Assembly: GCA_044433065.1 (NCBI GenBank)
Contig: JAWXUA010000077.1
Span: 1-13,026 of the forward strand
Reading direction: 5' to 3'
DNA from: Nitratidesulfovibrio sp044433065
GTDB taxonomy: Bacteria; Desulfobacterota; Desulfovibrionia; Desulfovibrionales; Desulfovibrionaceae
Length of the DNA stretch: 13,026 bases
Shown: one piece after another, positions 7,558-13,026 of the stretch
Layout: every line of letters starts with the position of its first letter
Position numbering within the stretch: position 1 is the stretch's first letter
Notes under the pieces: model-generated
What the model saw: only the letters and a program-made list of their open reading frames with translations
Told to the model about the DNA's origin: nothing
Databases searched by the model: none
Position numbers and translations under genes: made by a program

Positions 7558-10272
7558 ATGTCCCAAGATACAAGCCCAAAACTTTCCCCTATGTTTCAAC
7601 AATATCTTAGCATCAAGACCGAATATCCTGATGCTCTTTTGTTTTATCGTATGGGCGACTTCTATGAACTTTTCTTTGAAGATGCAGAAATTGCAGCGCG
7701 TGAACTGCAAATTGCATTAACAACTCGCAATCCTAAATCCGATGTAAAAACACCTATGTGTGGTGTACCGCATCATGCAGCAGAAAACTATATTAGCCAA
7801 CTTGTCAACAAAGGCTATAATGTAGCTATTTGCGAACAGATAGAGGACCCTAAGCAAGCGAAGGGACTCGTTAAGCGCGGCGTTATTCGAGTCATGACCC
7901 CAGCAACCGTCATTGAGGATGCCAATCTTCAAGCTAAAGGACATAACTACCTTGGTGCGCTCTATTGGCAGGAAAATGAGGGACTTGGCGGTTTTGCATG
8001 GCTTGATATTTCCACAGGTGAATGGTCGGGCTTGCATGTGCGAAAGCATGCAGAGCTGTGGCAATGGGTGCAAAAAATGGCTCCACGAGAACTCCTTGTA
8101 CCTCAAGGAATTGAAACCCCTGCAAGCTTTGCCCTCACTGACATCCGCATTGTGCACGTCCAAGAACGGGCATACTTTGATTTGAAGGGAGCCACGGAAC
8201 GGATTTTATCAGCACAAAATGTCGTTGAACTTGCCACCATTGGACTTGATAAGCAGCCAGAGTTGACGCGAGCTTGTGGTGCACTATTGCACTACATAAG
8301 CCAAACACAACAAACCGAAGCAAAACACTTAGCCCCATTTTCGCCAATCCAGCTAGGTCGGCACTTGATTATTGACGAAGTCACAGAGCGTAATCTTGAA
8401 ATTTTTCAAACGCTTAACGGTCGTCGTGGCTCCGGAACCTTGCGCCATGAAATTGACAAGACCATGACGCCCATGGGTGGACGTTTACTTGAAGAACGTC
8501 TCCGCTATCCTTGGCGTGAACTTGAGCCTATCAATGAAAGTCAGCTTGCTGTGGCTCATCTTGTTAACCATGATGACACTCGCGATGCCTTGCGCCTTGC
8601 TCTAAAAAATATCTATGATCTTGAACGCTTATCAACACGCATTAGCCTTAATCGCGCGGCACCACGTGACTTTGTCTCCATGCGCCAAAGCCTTGCAAGC
8701 TTGCCAGAAGTTTATGCTGCTCTTTACGAAACCCCACGTCAAGATGGCAAATCCATACCGCAAGCTCTAATCCATATTGCAAGTCATTGGGACAATTTAC
8801 CAGAATTTGCTGAACTTTTAGAGCGTGCCTTTGTGGAAAATCCACCACAAATTATCACCGATGGTGGTCTCTTCAAAAGTGGCTATCATGCTGAACTTGA
8901 TGAACTTTTAGATCTTTGTGAGCATGGCGAAGGTCGCTTGCAAGACTTATTAGTGGAAGAGCAAGAAAAAACAGGCATTAGTAAATTGCGCCTTGGTGTC
9001 AACCGCGTTTTTGGCTATTACTTTGAAGCTTCGCGCAACAGCACACAAAGCATGCCTGAGCATTTCATTCGGCGTCAAACCCTTGCCAATGCAGAACGCT
9101 TCACTACAGCAGCGCTACAGGAACTTGAAGAAAAAATTCTGTCTGCACAAGATAAGCGTAAGGCCTTAGAATATAAGTTATTTCAAAAACTCCGTGAAAG
9201 CCTAGCCAATATCCGGCCACGCCTTCTGTTCATGGCTGACATGCTAGCACAAGTGGACTTTTGGCAGTCCTTGGCCCATGTTGCTCGGCGTAATTCATGG
9301 ATCATGCCCAAGCTCAACGATGGGCAAAGCTTACGCATTCGTGAAGGACGGCATCCTGTTGTGGAAGGCATTCAAGGTTCAGCAAAGTTCATCCCCAACG
9401 ACTTATATATGGATGAAAAGCGCCGCCTCTTGCTCATCACTGGTCCTAATATGGCCGGTAAATCCACAGTGTTACGACAAACAGCTATTATCTGTCTTCT
9501 TGCGCAAATGGGATCCTTTGTGCCTGCCACAGAAGCTGAATTAGGTCTCACGGATCGGATTTTTTCACGCGTTGGAGCTTCTGATAATCTCTCGCAAGGC
9601 CAAAGTACCTTCATGGTCGAAATGATGGAGACCGCACGGATTTTGCGCCAAGCAACGCGCCGTAGCCTCGTCATTTTGGATGAAATTGGTCGTGGTACCA
9701 GTACGTTCGATGGTCTTGCCCTTGCTTGGGCTGTAGTTGAAGAGCTTGCCCGCCGTGCAAATGGTTCAATTCGCACACTTTTTGCGACGCACTATCATGA
9801 AATTACAGCACTTGAGGGACGTATCCCTGGTGTGCATACCATGAATATTGCTATCCGCGAATGGCGTGGGGAAATTGTTTTTTTACGACGCCTTGTACCT
9901 GGGCCTGCTGACAAAAGCTATGGCATTGAAGTAGCTCGACTTGCAGGTGTCCCGCAAGCTGTGGTGCAGCGTGCACGACAAATTTTAGGTGAACTGGAAA
10001 AAAGTCGCGAAGGAAACAACAATCCCATAGCAACACCAACAAAGGTTTTACTGCCTGGCTTGGAAGATTGTGTTCCTACCAAACAAAAGCCTGCACCCTT
10101 TGAAATTGCAAAACAAGTCCCCATTCGGCACCCTATTCTTGTTTGCCTCGCAGATGTAGATACGAACAATATCACACCGATTAAGGCACTGGAATTACTC
10201 ACAGAATGGAAAATGCTGTGGGGAGATAAAAGCCAAGAAGCAGAAGAAGATCACGCTTCTGATGTACTTTAA
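7558..10272 (+). CDS. mutS: DNA mismatch repair protein MutS
   Basis: This full-length, 904-residue MutS is the mismatch sensor that recruits MutL. The N-terminal mismatch-binding domain is intact, with the wedge motif F35-Y36-E37 in RMGDFYELF. The connector, lever and clamp regions fill the middle. The ATPase domain has Walker A GPNMAGKST (629-637), GQSTFMVEMMET, Walker B ILDEIGRGTSTFDG (D708, E709) and the switch THYHE (744-748). LVPGPADKSYGIEVARLAGVP and a C-terminal tail follow. The start at 7558 gives a leader before MFQQYL of about the same length as in E. coli MutS, but no clear Shine-Dalgarno is visible. The gap to the LapB-like gene is 21 bases, so it is probably read as part of the same transcript. 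No mutL is present in the window. Confidence 0.97.
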   Translation: MSQDTSPKLSPMFQQYLSIKTEYPDALLFYRMGDFYELFFEDAEIAARELQIALTTRNPKSDVKTPMCGVPHHAAENYISQLVNKGYNVAICEQIEDPKQAKGLVKRGVIRVMTPATVIEDANLQAKGHNYLGALYWQENEGLGGFAWLDISTGEWSGLHVRKHAELWQWVQKMAPRELLVPQGIETPASFALTDIRIVHVQERAYFDLKGATERILSAQNVVELATIGLDKQPELTRACGALLHYISQTQQTEAKHLAPFSPIQLGRHLIIDEVTERNLEIFQTLNGRRGSGTLRHEIDKTMTPMGGRLLEERLRYPWRELEPINESQLAVAHLVNHDDTRDALRLALKNIYDLERLSTRISLNRAAPRDFVSMRQSLASLPEVYAALYETPRQDGKSIPQALIHIASHWDNLPEFAELLERAFVENPPQIITDGGLFKSGYHAELDELLDLCEHGEGRLQDLLVEEQEKTGISKLRLGVNRVFGYYFEASRNSTQSMPEHFIRRQTLANAERFTTAALQELEEKILSAQDKRKALEYKLFQKLRESLANIRPRLLFMADMLAQVDFWQSLAHVARRNSWIMPKLNDGQSLRIREGRHPVVEGIQGSAKFIPNDLYMDEKRRLLLITGPNMAGKSTVLRQTAIICLLAQMGSFVPATEAELGLTDRIFSRVGASDNLSQGQSTFMVEMMETARILRQATRRSLVILDEIGRGTSTFDGLALAWAVVEELARRANGSIRTLFATHYHEITALEGRIPGVHTMNIAIREWRGEIVFLRRLVPGPADKSYGIEVARLAGVPQAVVQRARQILGELEKSREGNNNPIATPTKVLLPGLEDCVPTKQKPAPFEIAKQVPIRHPILVCLADVDTNNITPIKALELLTEWKMLWGDKSQEAEEDHASDVL

Positions 10273-10335
10273 GCATAGCGCTTTCATACAAATTTGATAT
10301 CAAACTCACTTCTACGCGACGTAAGGATGCATATA

Positions 10336-10875
10336 ATGATGTTCATGAAAACTATTTTTGCTGTGGATGCTATAAGCATAAGAAAAAAATATAGTACACT
10401 ATGCGCTGTGGCTCTTGTGGCTGTGCTTGTTTGCCTTATGTTTGCTTTTGGGTGCGGTAAAAAAGCCATGCCTACGCCACAAGATAGCAGTGAAGAGTTT
10501 TATTGGAAAAATGCTGTGGCCAGTTATCACAATGGCTGCCTTAATATCAGCGCAGAGCTTACCGGAAACGTAAGCAATCTTGATGGTATAGTGCTACAAG
10601 TACAAGCAATGACAAGCGATAATAGTTGCCAAGGTTGTCCATTCCTACCTGAAGAAGAGCAAACCTATGAGTATCGTGACATTGCTTTACCTGGTAATGG
10701 TAACAATATTGCTATGAACTTCTGCCCAAAAACCAAGGCTGCAGCATACCAATGGCGCCTTATTGGTCGCAATGTTATCCGCACTATGCCCTATATGACC
10801 ACAAATGTTGAACTTATTGTGCCTGAAGAAAATCAACAAAATAACGACTTTATGCCGTTCATCATGCAAGATTAG
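10336..10875 (+). CDS. Uncharacterised lipoprotein with four conserved-looking cysteines
   Basis: A 179-residue exported protein of unknown function. A basic N-region (RKK at 16-18) is followed by a hydrophobic stretch (20-38) ending in FAFGC, with C40 the probable lipid-modified cysteine. The box is imperfect, with Phe at -2 and Ala at -3. The mature part has C68, C98, C101 (SCQGC) and C130, enough for two disulfides, and ends in an acidic, Asn-rich tail. I recognise no catalytic motif. It seems to me like a lipoprotein seen near mutS in Desulfovibrio relatives, but that is recollection, not something shown here. The start at 10336 has AAGGA 8 bases upstream. In-frame alternatives are 10327 and 10345; a longer TTG extension (10294) is unlikely. 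Confidence 0.65.
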   Translation: MMFMKTIFAVDAISIRKKYSTLCAVALVAVLVCLMFAFGCGKKAMPTPQDSSEEFYWKNAVASYHNGCLNISAELTGNVSNLDGIVLQVQAMTSDNSCQGCPFLPEEEQTYEYRDIALPGNGNNIAMNFCPKTKAAAYQWRLIGRNVIRTMPYMTTNVELIVPEENQQNNDFMPFIMQD

Positions 10876-10895
10876 CGAAACTATTCCTTCTGTGA

Positions 10896-10943
10896 TAGCA
10901 AGTAGCAAAAAAAAGTTGTAAAAAATGCATTTTTTTGTTGCTA
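10896..10943. promoter_or_regulatory. Operator-like repeat cluster upstream of the S24 repressor
   Basis: TAGCAA occurs at 10896-10901 and 10903-10908, and its inverted copy TTGCTA at 10938-10943. The second and third extend through A/T runs into an imperfect inverted repeat. Between them is the perfect 16-bp palindrome AAAAAATGCATTTTTT (10920-10935). AAACTAT also occurs on each side (10878-10884, 10944-10950). The position, about 50-95 bases before a CI-like repressor start, suits autoregulation. The A/T palindrome might instead help end the upstream transcript. Confidence 0.35.
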
Positions 10944-10991
10944 AAACTATCTCTATGGTTTATCAAGGTAAACAGAAGAGGAGAAAAGTAT

Positions 10992-11630
10992 ATGCAATTT
11001 GACATTTTCTATACACGCATCAAGCAAGAAACAGACATCAATACGCAAAGCGCACTTGCAACCGCTTTGGGCGTTAATCGTTCTGCCATCACACAAGCAA
11101 AAAATCGTGATGCAGTGCCACAAAAATGGCTTCTTAGCATCAGCCGTCGATTTGGTATTTCTCCTGATTGGCTGGAATTTGGTACTGGTGCGCCACAACT
11201 TCCGCAGTACACCGAAAGCGATATGTACTTCATTCCACGCGTGCATGCTGTGCTGAGTGCAGGCGGTGGCTCCCTTGAAGTAGAGTCTGCTACAATCGAA
11301 ACATTACCTTTCCGCCAAGAGTGGCTTTTACGCAAGGGCAATCCAGACCGTATGGTACTCATGAATGTTGCAGGCAACAGCATGGAACCTTCTATTATGT
11401 CTGGTGATACCGTACTTGTTGACCAGTCGCATAATGAAGCTCGTCTCGGTGAACTCTATGCTTTTGGCTATGAGGAATCTATCCTTGTTAAACGTCTTGT
11501 AAAGCAAGATGGCCAATTGCAGCTGCAAAGCGATAACCCTGCATATAGCCCTATCCTTATCCGTGGTGAAGAGACAGGTATGTTGCGCGTGATTGGTAAA
11601 GTTGTTTGGATGTGCCGTACCCTGCAATAG
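10992..11630 (+). CDS. S24-family (CI/LexA-like) transcriptional repressor
   Basis: A 212-residue two-domain regulator. Residues 1-66 form a phage-CI-type helix-turn-helix (QSALATALGVNRSAITQAK, 19-37, then PQKWLLSISRRFGISPDWL). Residues about 80-210 form an S24 peptidase-like domain with S130 in GNSMEPSI and K167 in ILVKRL as the expected Ser-Lys pair. A90-G91 (LSAGGG) is a candidate self-cleavage bond. Such proteins repress DNA-damage or prophage genes and are inactivated by self-cleavage; whether this one cleaves cannot be seen. GAGGAG 8 bases upstream fixes the ATG at 10992, and an earlier in-frame TTG at 10935 is not needed. The repeat cluster just upstream suggests autoregulation. No other phage genes are visible, so it may be a stand-alone regulator. 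Confidence 0.85.
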   Translation: MQFDIFYTRIKQETDINTQSALATALGVNRSAITQAKNRDAVPQKWLLSISRRFGISPDWLEFGTGAPQLPQYTESDMYFIPRVHAVLSAGGGSLEVESATIETLPFRQEWLLRKGNPDRMVLMNVAGNSMEPSIMSGDTVLVDQSHNEARLGELYAFGYEESILVKRLVKQDGQLQLQSDNPAYSPILIRGEETGMLRVIGKVVWMCRTLQ

Positions 11631-11656
11631 CAGGGTTTTCGGCCTTTTTTATTTAT
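11620..11656 (+). terminator. Rho-independent terminator overlapping the repressor stop codon
   Basis: CCCTGC (11620-11625), loop AATA, GCAGGG (11630-11635), then TTTT, CGGCC and a run of six T. The repressor stop codon TAG (11628-11630) lies inside the hairpin, so a ribosome reaching the stop would cover the stem. Confidence 0.75.
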
Positions 11657-11696
11657 CTAACATGTTTATATATAAAAATTTTTGATGGAGTCTGCC

Positions 11697-11858
11697 ATGA
11701 ATGATAGATTTTGCTCTTGTGGTTGCGGTCTCTTAGTTTCCTATGAAGTTCATGAAACTGAATGGGCTGTCCACTTTTTTGATGAACGGAACTATGCCCA
11801 TGCCATTGAAAGATGTCCACACTGTGGTGCAACACTGGACATTAATGCAATTGGATAG
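11697..11858 (+). CDS. Micro zinc-ribbon protein, paralogue 1
   Basis: A 53-residue protein, too short for most gene finders, with two metal-binding pairs: FCSCGCG (C6, C8, also C10) near the N-terminus and RCPHCGA (C40, C43) near the C-terminus. The CxC(G)...CPxCG layout is that of a small zinc ribbon. It aligns along its length with the 52-residue protein that follows: both have Y-C/F-C-x-C-G, then a Tyr-Glu segment, a Trp, and finally CPxCGAxxxI. GGAG lies 6 bases upstream of the ATG. The terminator before it implies its own promoter or read-through; I cannot point to a good promoter. The function is unknown; roles in binding nucleic acid or protein partners are only possibilities. Confidence 0.75.
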   Translation: MNDRFCSCGCGLLVSYEVHETEWAVHFFDERNYAHAIERCPHCGATLDINAIG

Positions 11859-11864
11859 GTATTC

Positions 11865-11880
11865 TGACATTTTTTTGTCA
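11865..11880. promoter_or_regulatory. Inverted repeat between the two micro zinc-ribbon genes
   Basis: TGACA (11865-11869) and TGTCA (11876-11880) flank six T. ATTC on the left and GAAT on the right extend the pairing with a one-base bulge. It begins 7 bases after the stop of the first small gene. It may be a weak terminator, an operator or an RNA stem. TTGTCA at 11875-11880 resembles a -35 box, but no -10 at a fitting distance is seen. Confidence 0.3.
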
Positions 11881-11940
11881 TGAATGTTAATATATAGCAT
11901 CAATATTCATATTTTACAACTACTTAGAGGAAATAAAGCA

Positions 11941-12099
11941 ATGCAAGATACCTATTGTACCTGTGGTTATGTCCTTCGAGCTGCTTACGAAATGGATGAT
12001 CAACGCTGGAAAACAAAACCTGCCAACGAGGGTAAAAGCTTCCATCTCGATACCTGCCCTCTCTGTGGTGCCCCTATAGCCATCCATTTGGTGCGCTAA
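11941..12099 (+). CDS. Micro zinc-ribbon protein, paralogue 2
   Basis: A 52-residue protein with YCTCG (C6, C8) and TCPLCGAP (C39, C42), the same CxC...CPxCG arrangement as its upstream neighbour, with which it shares length, cysteine spacing (33 vs 34 residues between the second and third cysteine of the core) and the final CGA-x-I pattern. The middle part is basic (RWKTKPANEGK) where the first copy is more acidic/aromatic, so the pair has diverged. GAGGA about 9 bases upstream supports the ATG at 11941; an in-frame ATG at 11884 would overlap the upstream repeat and looks non-coding. The function is unknown. A strong hairpin directly follows its stop. Confidence 0.75.
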   Translation: MQDTYCTCGYVLRAAYEMDDQRWKTKPANEGKSFHLDTCPLCGAPIAIHLVR

Positions 12100-12125
12100 A
12101 AAGGGTAGCGAATTACGCTACCCTT
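12096..12125 (-). terminator. Hairpin terminator between convergent genes
   Basis: AAGGGTAGCG (12101-12110), loop AATTA, CGCTACCCTT (12116-12125) is a perfect 10-bp stem. On the minus strand it is followed by TTTTT (12102-12098), so it best terminates the minus-strand BOF gene. On the plus strand it lies 1 base after the second zinc-ribbon gene and may also stop that transcript, though the T-tract there is poor. Confidence 0.7.
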
Positions 12126-12137
12126 GACTCTATATCT

Positions 12138-12213
12138 TATCCAGTTTTTTCTGCACAAAGTCTCAAAGGAAAGAGCTTAGAGCTTTCCACCAAACTATAC
12201 GTTTGACTGGATA
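12138..12213 (-). other. Potential three-stem RNA structure in the 3' region of the BOF gene
   Basis: TATCCAGT (12138-12145) pairs with ACTGGATA (12206-12213). Inside lie CAAAC/GTTTG (12191-12195 with 12201-12205, directly abutting the closing stem) and GGAAAG/CTTTCC (12168-12173 with 12183-12188). Together they make a branched fold between the BOF stop codon and the terminator hairpin. It is not a tRNA (no T-loop). Each stem alone could be chance. Confidence 0.25.
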
Positions 12214-12219
12214 CCTTCC

Positions 12220-12588
12220 TTAGATGACTTCAAAGAAGTAAATTTCGACAACACCACTATCCTTGCCCATAACATTTTCGTTCTTGTCTATACGACCGTG
12301 AGCACGGATTTTGTCTTTGGGAGTAACGGTCTTGTCAGAAAAAACAACATCATCAATTTCTACAAACACCATGCCTGTGGGGTCCTTCATGACATAGTAC
12401 TCTTTTTCCCCTTTGACTTTTTCAATGATATTGCCTTCTAAAATACATAGGCAGTCATTGGGTGCTGAGCTAACTTCAGCAACTTCAGTTACTATCATGG
12501 CATTGGGACCATTAAAAGCAGCTGAGGCCGGCGACGTCAATAATGTTAGAAAGGCCAACATAGTAGGGGCAAAAAGTATGCGCTTCAT
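12220..12588 (-). CDS. Exported bacterial OB-fold (BOF/YgiW-YdeI type) protein
   Basis: A 122-residue periplasmic protein. A signal peptide runs 1-23: KR, then a hydrophobic core, then SPASA before AF. The mature part is a BOF domain: CILEGNIIEKVKGEKEYYVMKDPTG (48-72), MVFVEID, VTPKDKIRAHGRIDKNENV (88-106) and VVEIYFFEVI at the end. This order and the VTPKD...G.(I/V)DK motif match YgiW/YdeI-type stress proteins, whose OB-fold is thought to bind small cationic or nucleotide ligands. C46 and C48 (DCLC) are unusual extras. The start at 12588 has AAGGAG 6 bases upstream, and a longer in-frame extension to 12717 is non-conserved. It is convergent with the zinc-ribbon genes and lies downstream of the ribB fragment. 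Confidence 0.82.
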   Translation of the reverse strand: MKRILFAPTMLAFLTLLTSPASAAFNGPNAMIVTEVAEVSSAPNDCLCILEGNIIEKVKGEKEYYVMKDPTGMVFVEIDDVVFSDKTVTPKDKIRAHGRIDKNENVMGKDSGVVEIYFFEVI

Positions 12589-12655
12589 AGAGTTCTCCTT
12601 AAGGTGTTGTGGGTTTAAAAAGGACAGCTCAAGATAGCAAGCCTCCACCAGCACA

Positions 12656-12684
12656 GCAATATGGTATTGATGATATTTTGTCAA
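12656..12684 (-). promoter_or_regulatory. Tentative promoter of the BOF gene
   Basis: On the minus strand a perfect TTGACA (12684-12679) is followed after 17 bases by TATTGC (12661-12656). The -35 is ideal and the -10 is poor. The 12589-12805 gap otherwise contains no gene I can support. Confidence 0.3.
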
Positions 12685-12805
12685 TGCCTTGCCATAATGC
12701 AAACAGGCCACAAACATGGTTTGCAGCCTGTAAAAAGGTCAATAATTGCTGTAGTTACACGAGACTGTACACGTGCTTGAATACCGTAGGCTTTTGTTTT
12801 TACGC

Positions 12806-12931
12806 TTAGTCCTGTTTTACGGCAAGGCGAAAAGCGGCAAGGTCTTCAACGGTCAGAACTGGCATATGATGCTTTTGTGCAAAATCCACAATTTCTGGGA
12901 GACGAGCCATGGTTCCATCAGGATTAGTTAG
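12806..12931 (-). pseudogene. ribB: 3' fragment of ribB (3,4-dihydroxy-2-butanone-4-phosphate synthase), truncated
   Basis: The frame reads LTNPDGTMARLPEIVDFAQKH and on to VLTVEDLAAFRL, ending in TAA at 12808-12806. This is the conserved C-terminal part of RibB, the enzyme that makes the four-carbon unit of riboflavin from ribulose 5-phosphate. Only about 42 codons remain, whereas the family is usually a little over 200 residues, so some 170 N-terminal residues are missing. Immediately upstream the frame meets TGA (12934-12932), and the sequence beyond to 13026 has no RibB similarity and is much richer in A/T. The gene is therefore cut off inside the window, not by its edge. A disrupted copy, an inserted element or an assembly join are all possible. 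The fragment has no start signal of its own. Confidence 0.75.
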
Positions 12932-13026
12932 TCACCCCTTAGAAACTAATCAAGCTATTAAAATATATTGAAAAATAAGGAGAGTTACTATAACATTCTT
13001 AACCAGCAATATAATTTCTATGTAAA
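12932..13026. other. AT-rich sequence abutting the ribB break, unidentified
   Basis: About 95 bases, visibly more AT-rich than the rest of the window. Stops occur quickly in the frames I read, and no gene is recognised. ATTAGT (12923-12928) and ACTAAT (12945-12950) form a 6-bp inverted repeat across the junction, and TTAGT is directly repeated at 12924 and 12928. This may be the outer end of a mobile element, but no transposase or known terminal repeat is visible. Confidence 0.3.

Noticed and set aside
7361..7720. 119-codon plus-strand open frame across the LapB-mutS junction
   Set aside because: It is out of frame with two well-supported genes and spans the end of one and the start of the other.
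10935..10991. TTG-initiated extension of the S24 repressor
   Set aside because: It runs through the operator-like region, whereas GAGGAG is placed correctly for the ATG at 10992.
10992..12099. Prophage remnant around the CI-like repressor
   Set aside because: No integrase, Cro, replication or structural genes are present, and the base composition resembles that of the neighbours. The repressor alone does not show a prophage.
12138..12213. tRNA or integron attC site
   Set aside because: No T-loop, anticodon arm geometry or CCA logic; no attC core sites (GTTRRRY/RYYYAAC) and no integron integrase nearby.
12609..12809. 66-codon plus-strand open frame between the BOF gene and ribB
   Set aside because: It has no ribosome binding site, overlaps the likely BOF promoter on the other strand and shows no protein-like conservation pattern.
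1..13026. CRISPR array or defence/toxin-antitoxin cluster
   Set aside because: I saw no regularly spaced repeats, Cas-like proteins or paired small toxin/antitoxin genes. The two small zinc proteins are paralogues of each other, not a toxin with an antitoxin.

Overview
The window looks like ordinary chromosome of a moderately AT-rich deltaproteobacterium, most likely of the Desulfovibrionales. This is inferred from the gene set (DapL-type lysine/diaminopimelate route, a DHH-CBS-poly(A)-polymerase fusion, CI-type S24 repressors, small CxC/CxxC zinc proteins) and from protein flavour. No marker gene here fixes the genus.

Layout. On the minus strand at the left are dapL (82-1251), with a near-consensus sigma-70 promoter at 1347-1375, and possibly the beginning of another minus-strand gene at the very edge (1-81). 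Diverging from dapL is a long plus-strand block: xerD, a 972-residue DHH/CBS/tRNA-nucleotidyltransferase fusion joined to xerD by a TAATG stop/start overlap, a HIT-family nucleotide-binding protein, a LapA-like membrane protein, a LapB-like TPR/zinc-ribbon protein, mutS, an uncharacterised lipoprotein, an S24 (CI/LexA-like) repressor, and two tiny paralogous zinc-ribbon proteins of 53 and 52 residues. A rho-independent terminator overlaps the stop codon of the repressor, and a strong hairpin follows the second zinc protein. On the minus strand at the right are an exported OB-fold (BOF/YgiW-type) protein and the last ~42 codons of ribB.

How the genes fit together. Most of the plus-strand block is housekeeping: chromosome dimer resolution (XerD), tRNA 3'-end addition or polyadenylation (the fusion enzyme), dinucleotide metabolism (HIT), envelope/LPS control (LapA-LapB) and mismatch repair (MutS). 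The accessory-looking part is 10.3-12.1 kb: a lipoprotein of unknown role, a repressor with an operator-like repeat cluster in front of it, and the two micro zinc ribbons.

Points most worth a second look: (i) the abrupt break in ribB at about 12929-12934, where homology stops, an in-frame stop appears and composition becomes very AT-rich, suggesting an insertion, rearrangement or assembly join; (ii) the tandem micro zinc-ribbon paralogues next to the S24 repressor; (iii) a LapB homologue without the usual N-terminal membrane anchor. I saw no CRISPR array, tRNA, rRNA, complete transposon or toxin-antitoxin pair. I do not see a convincing new multi-gene system.
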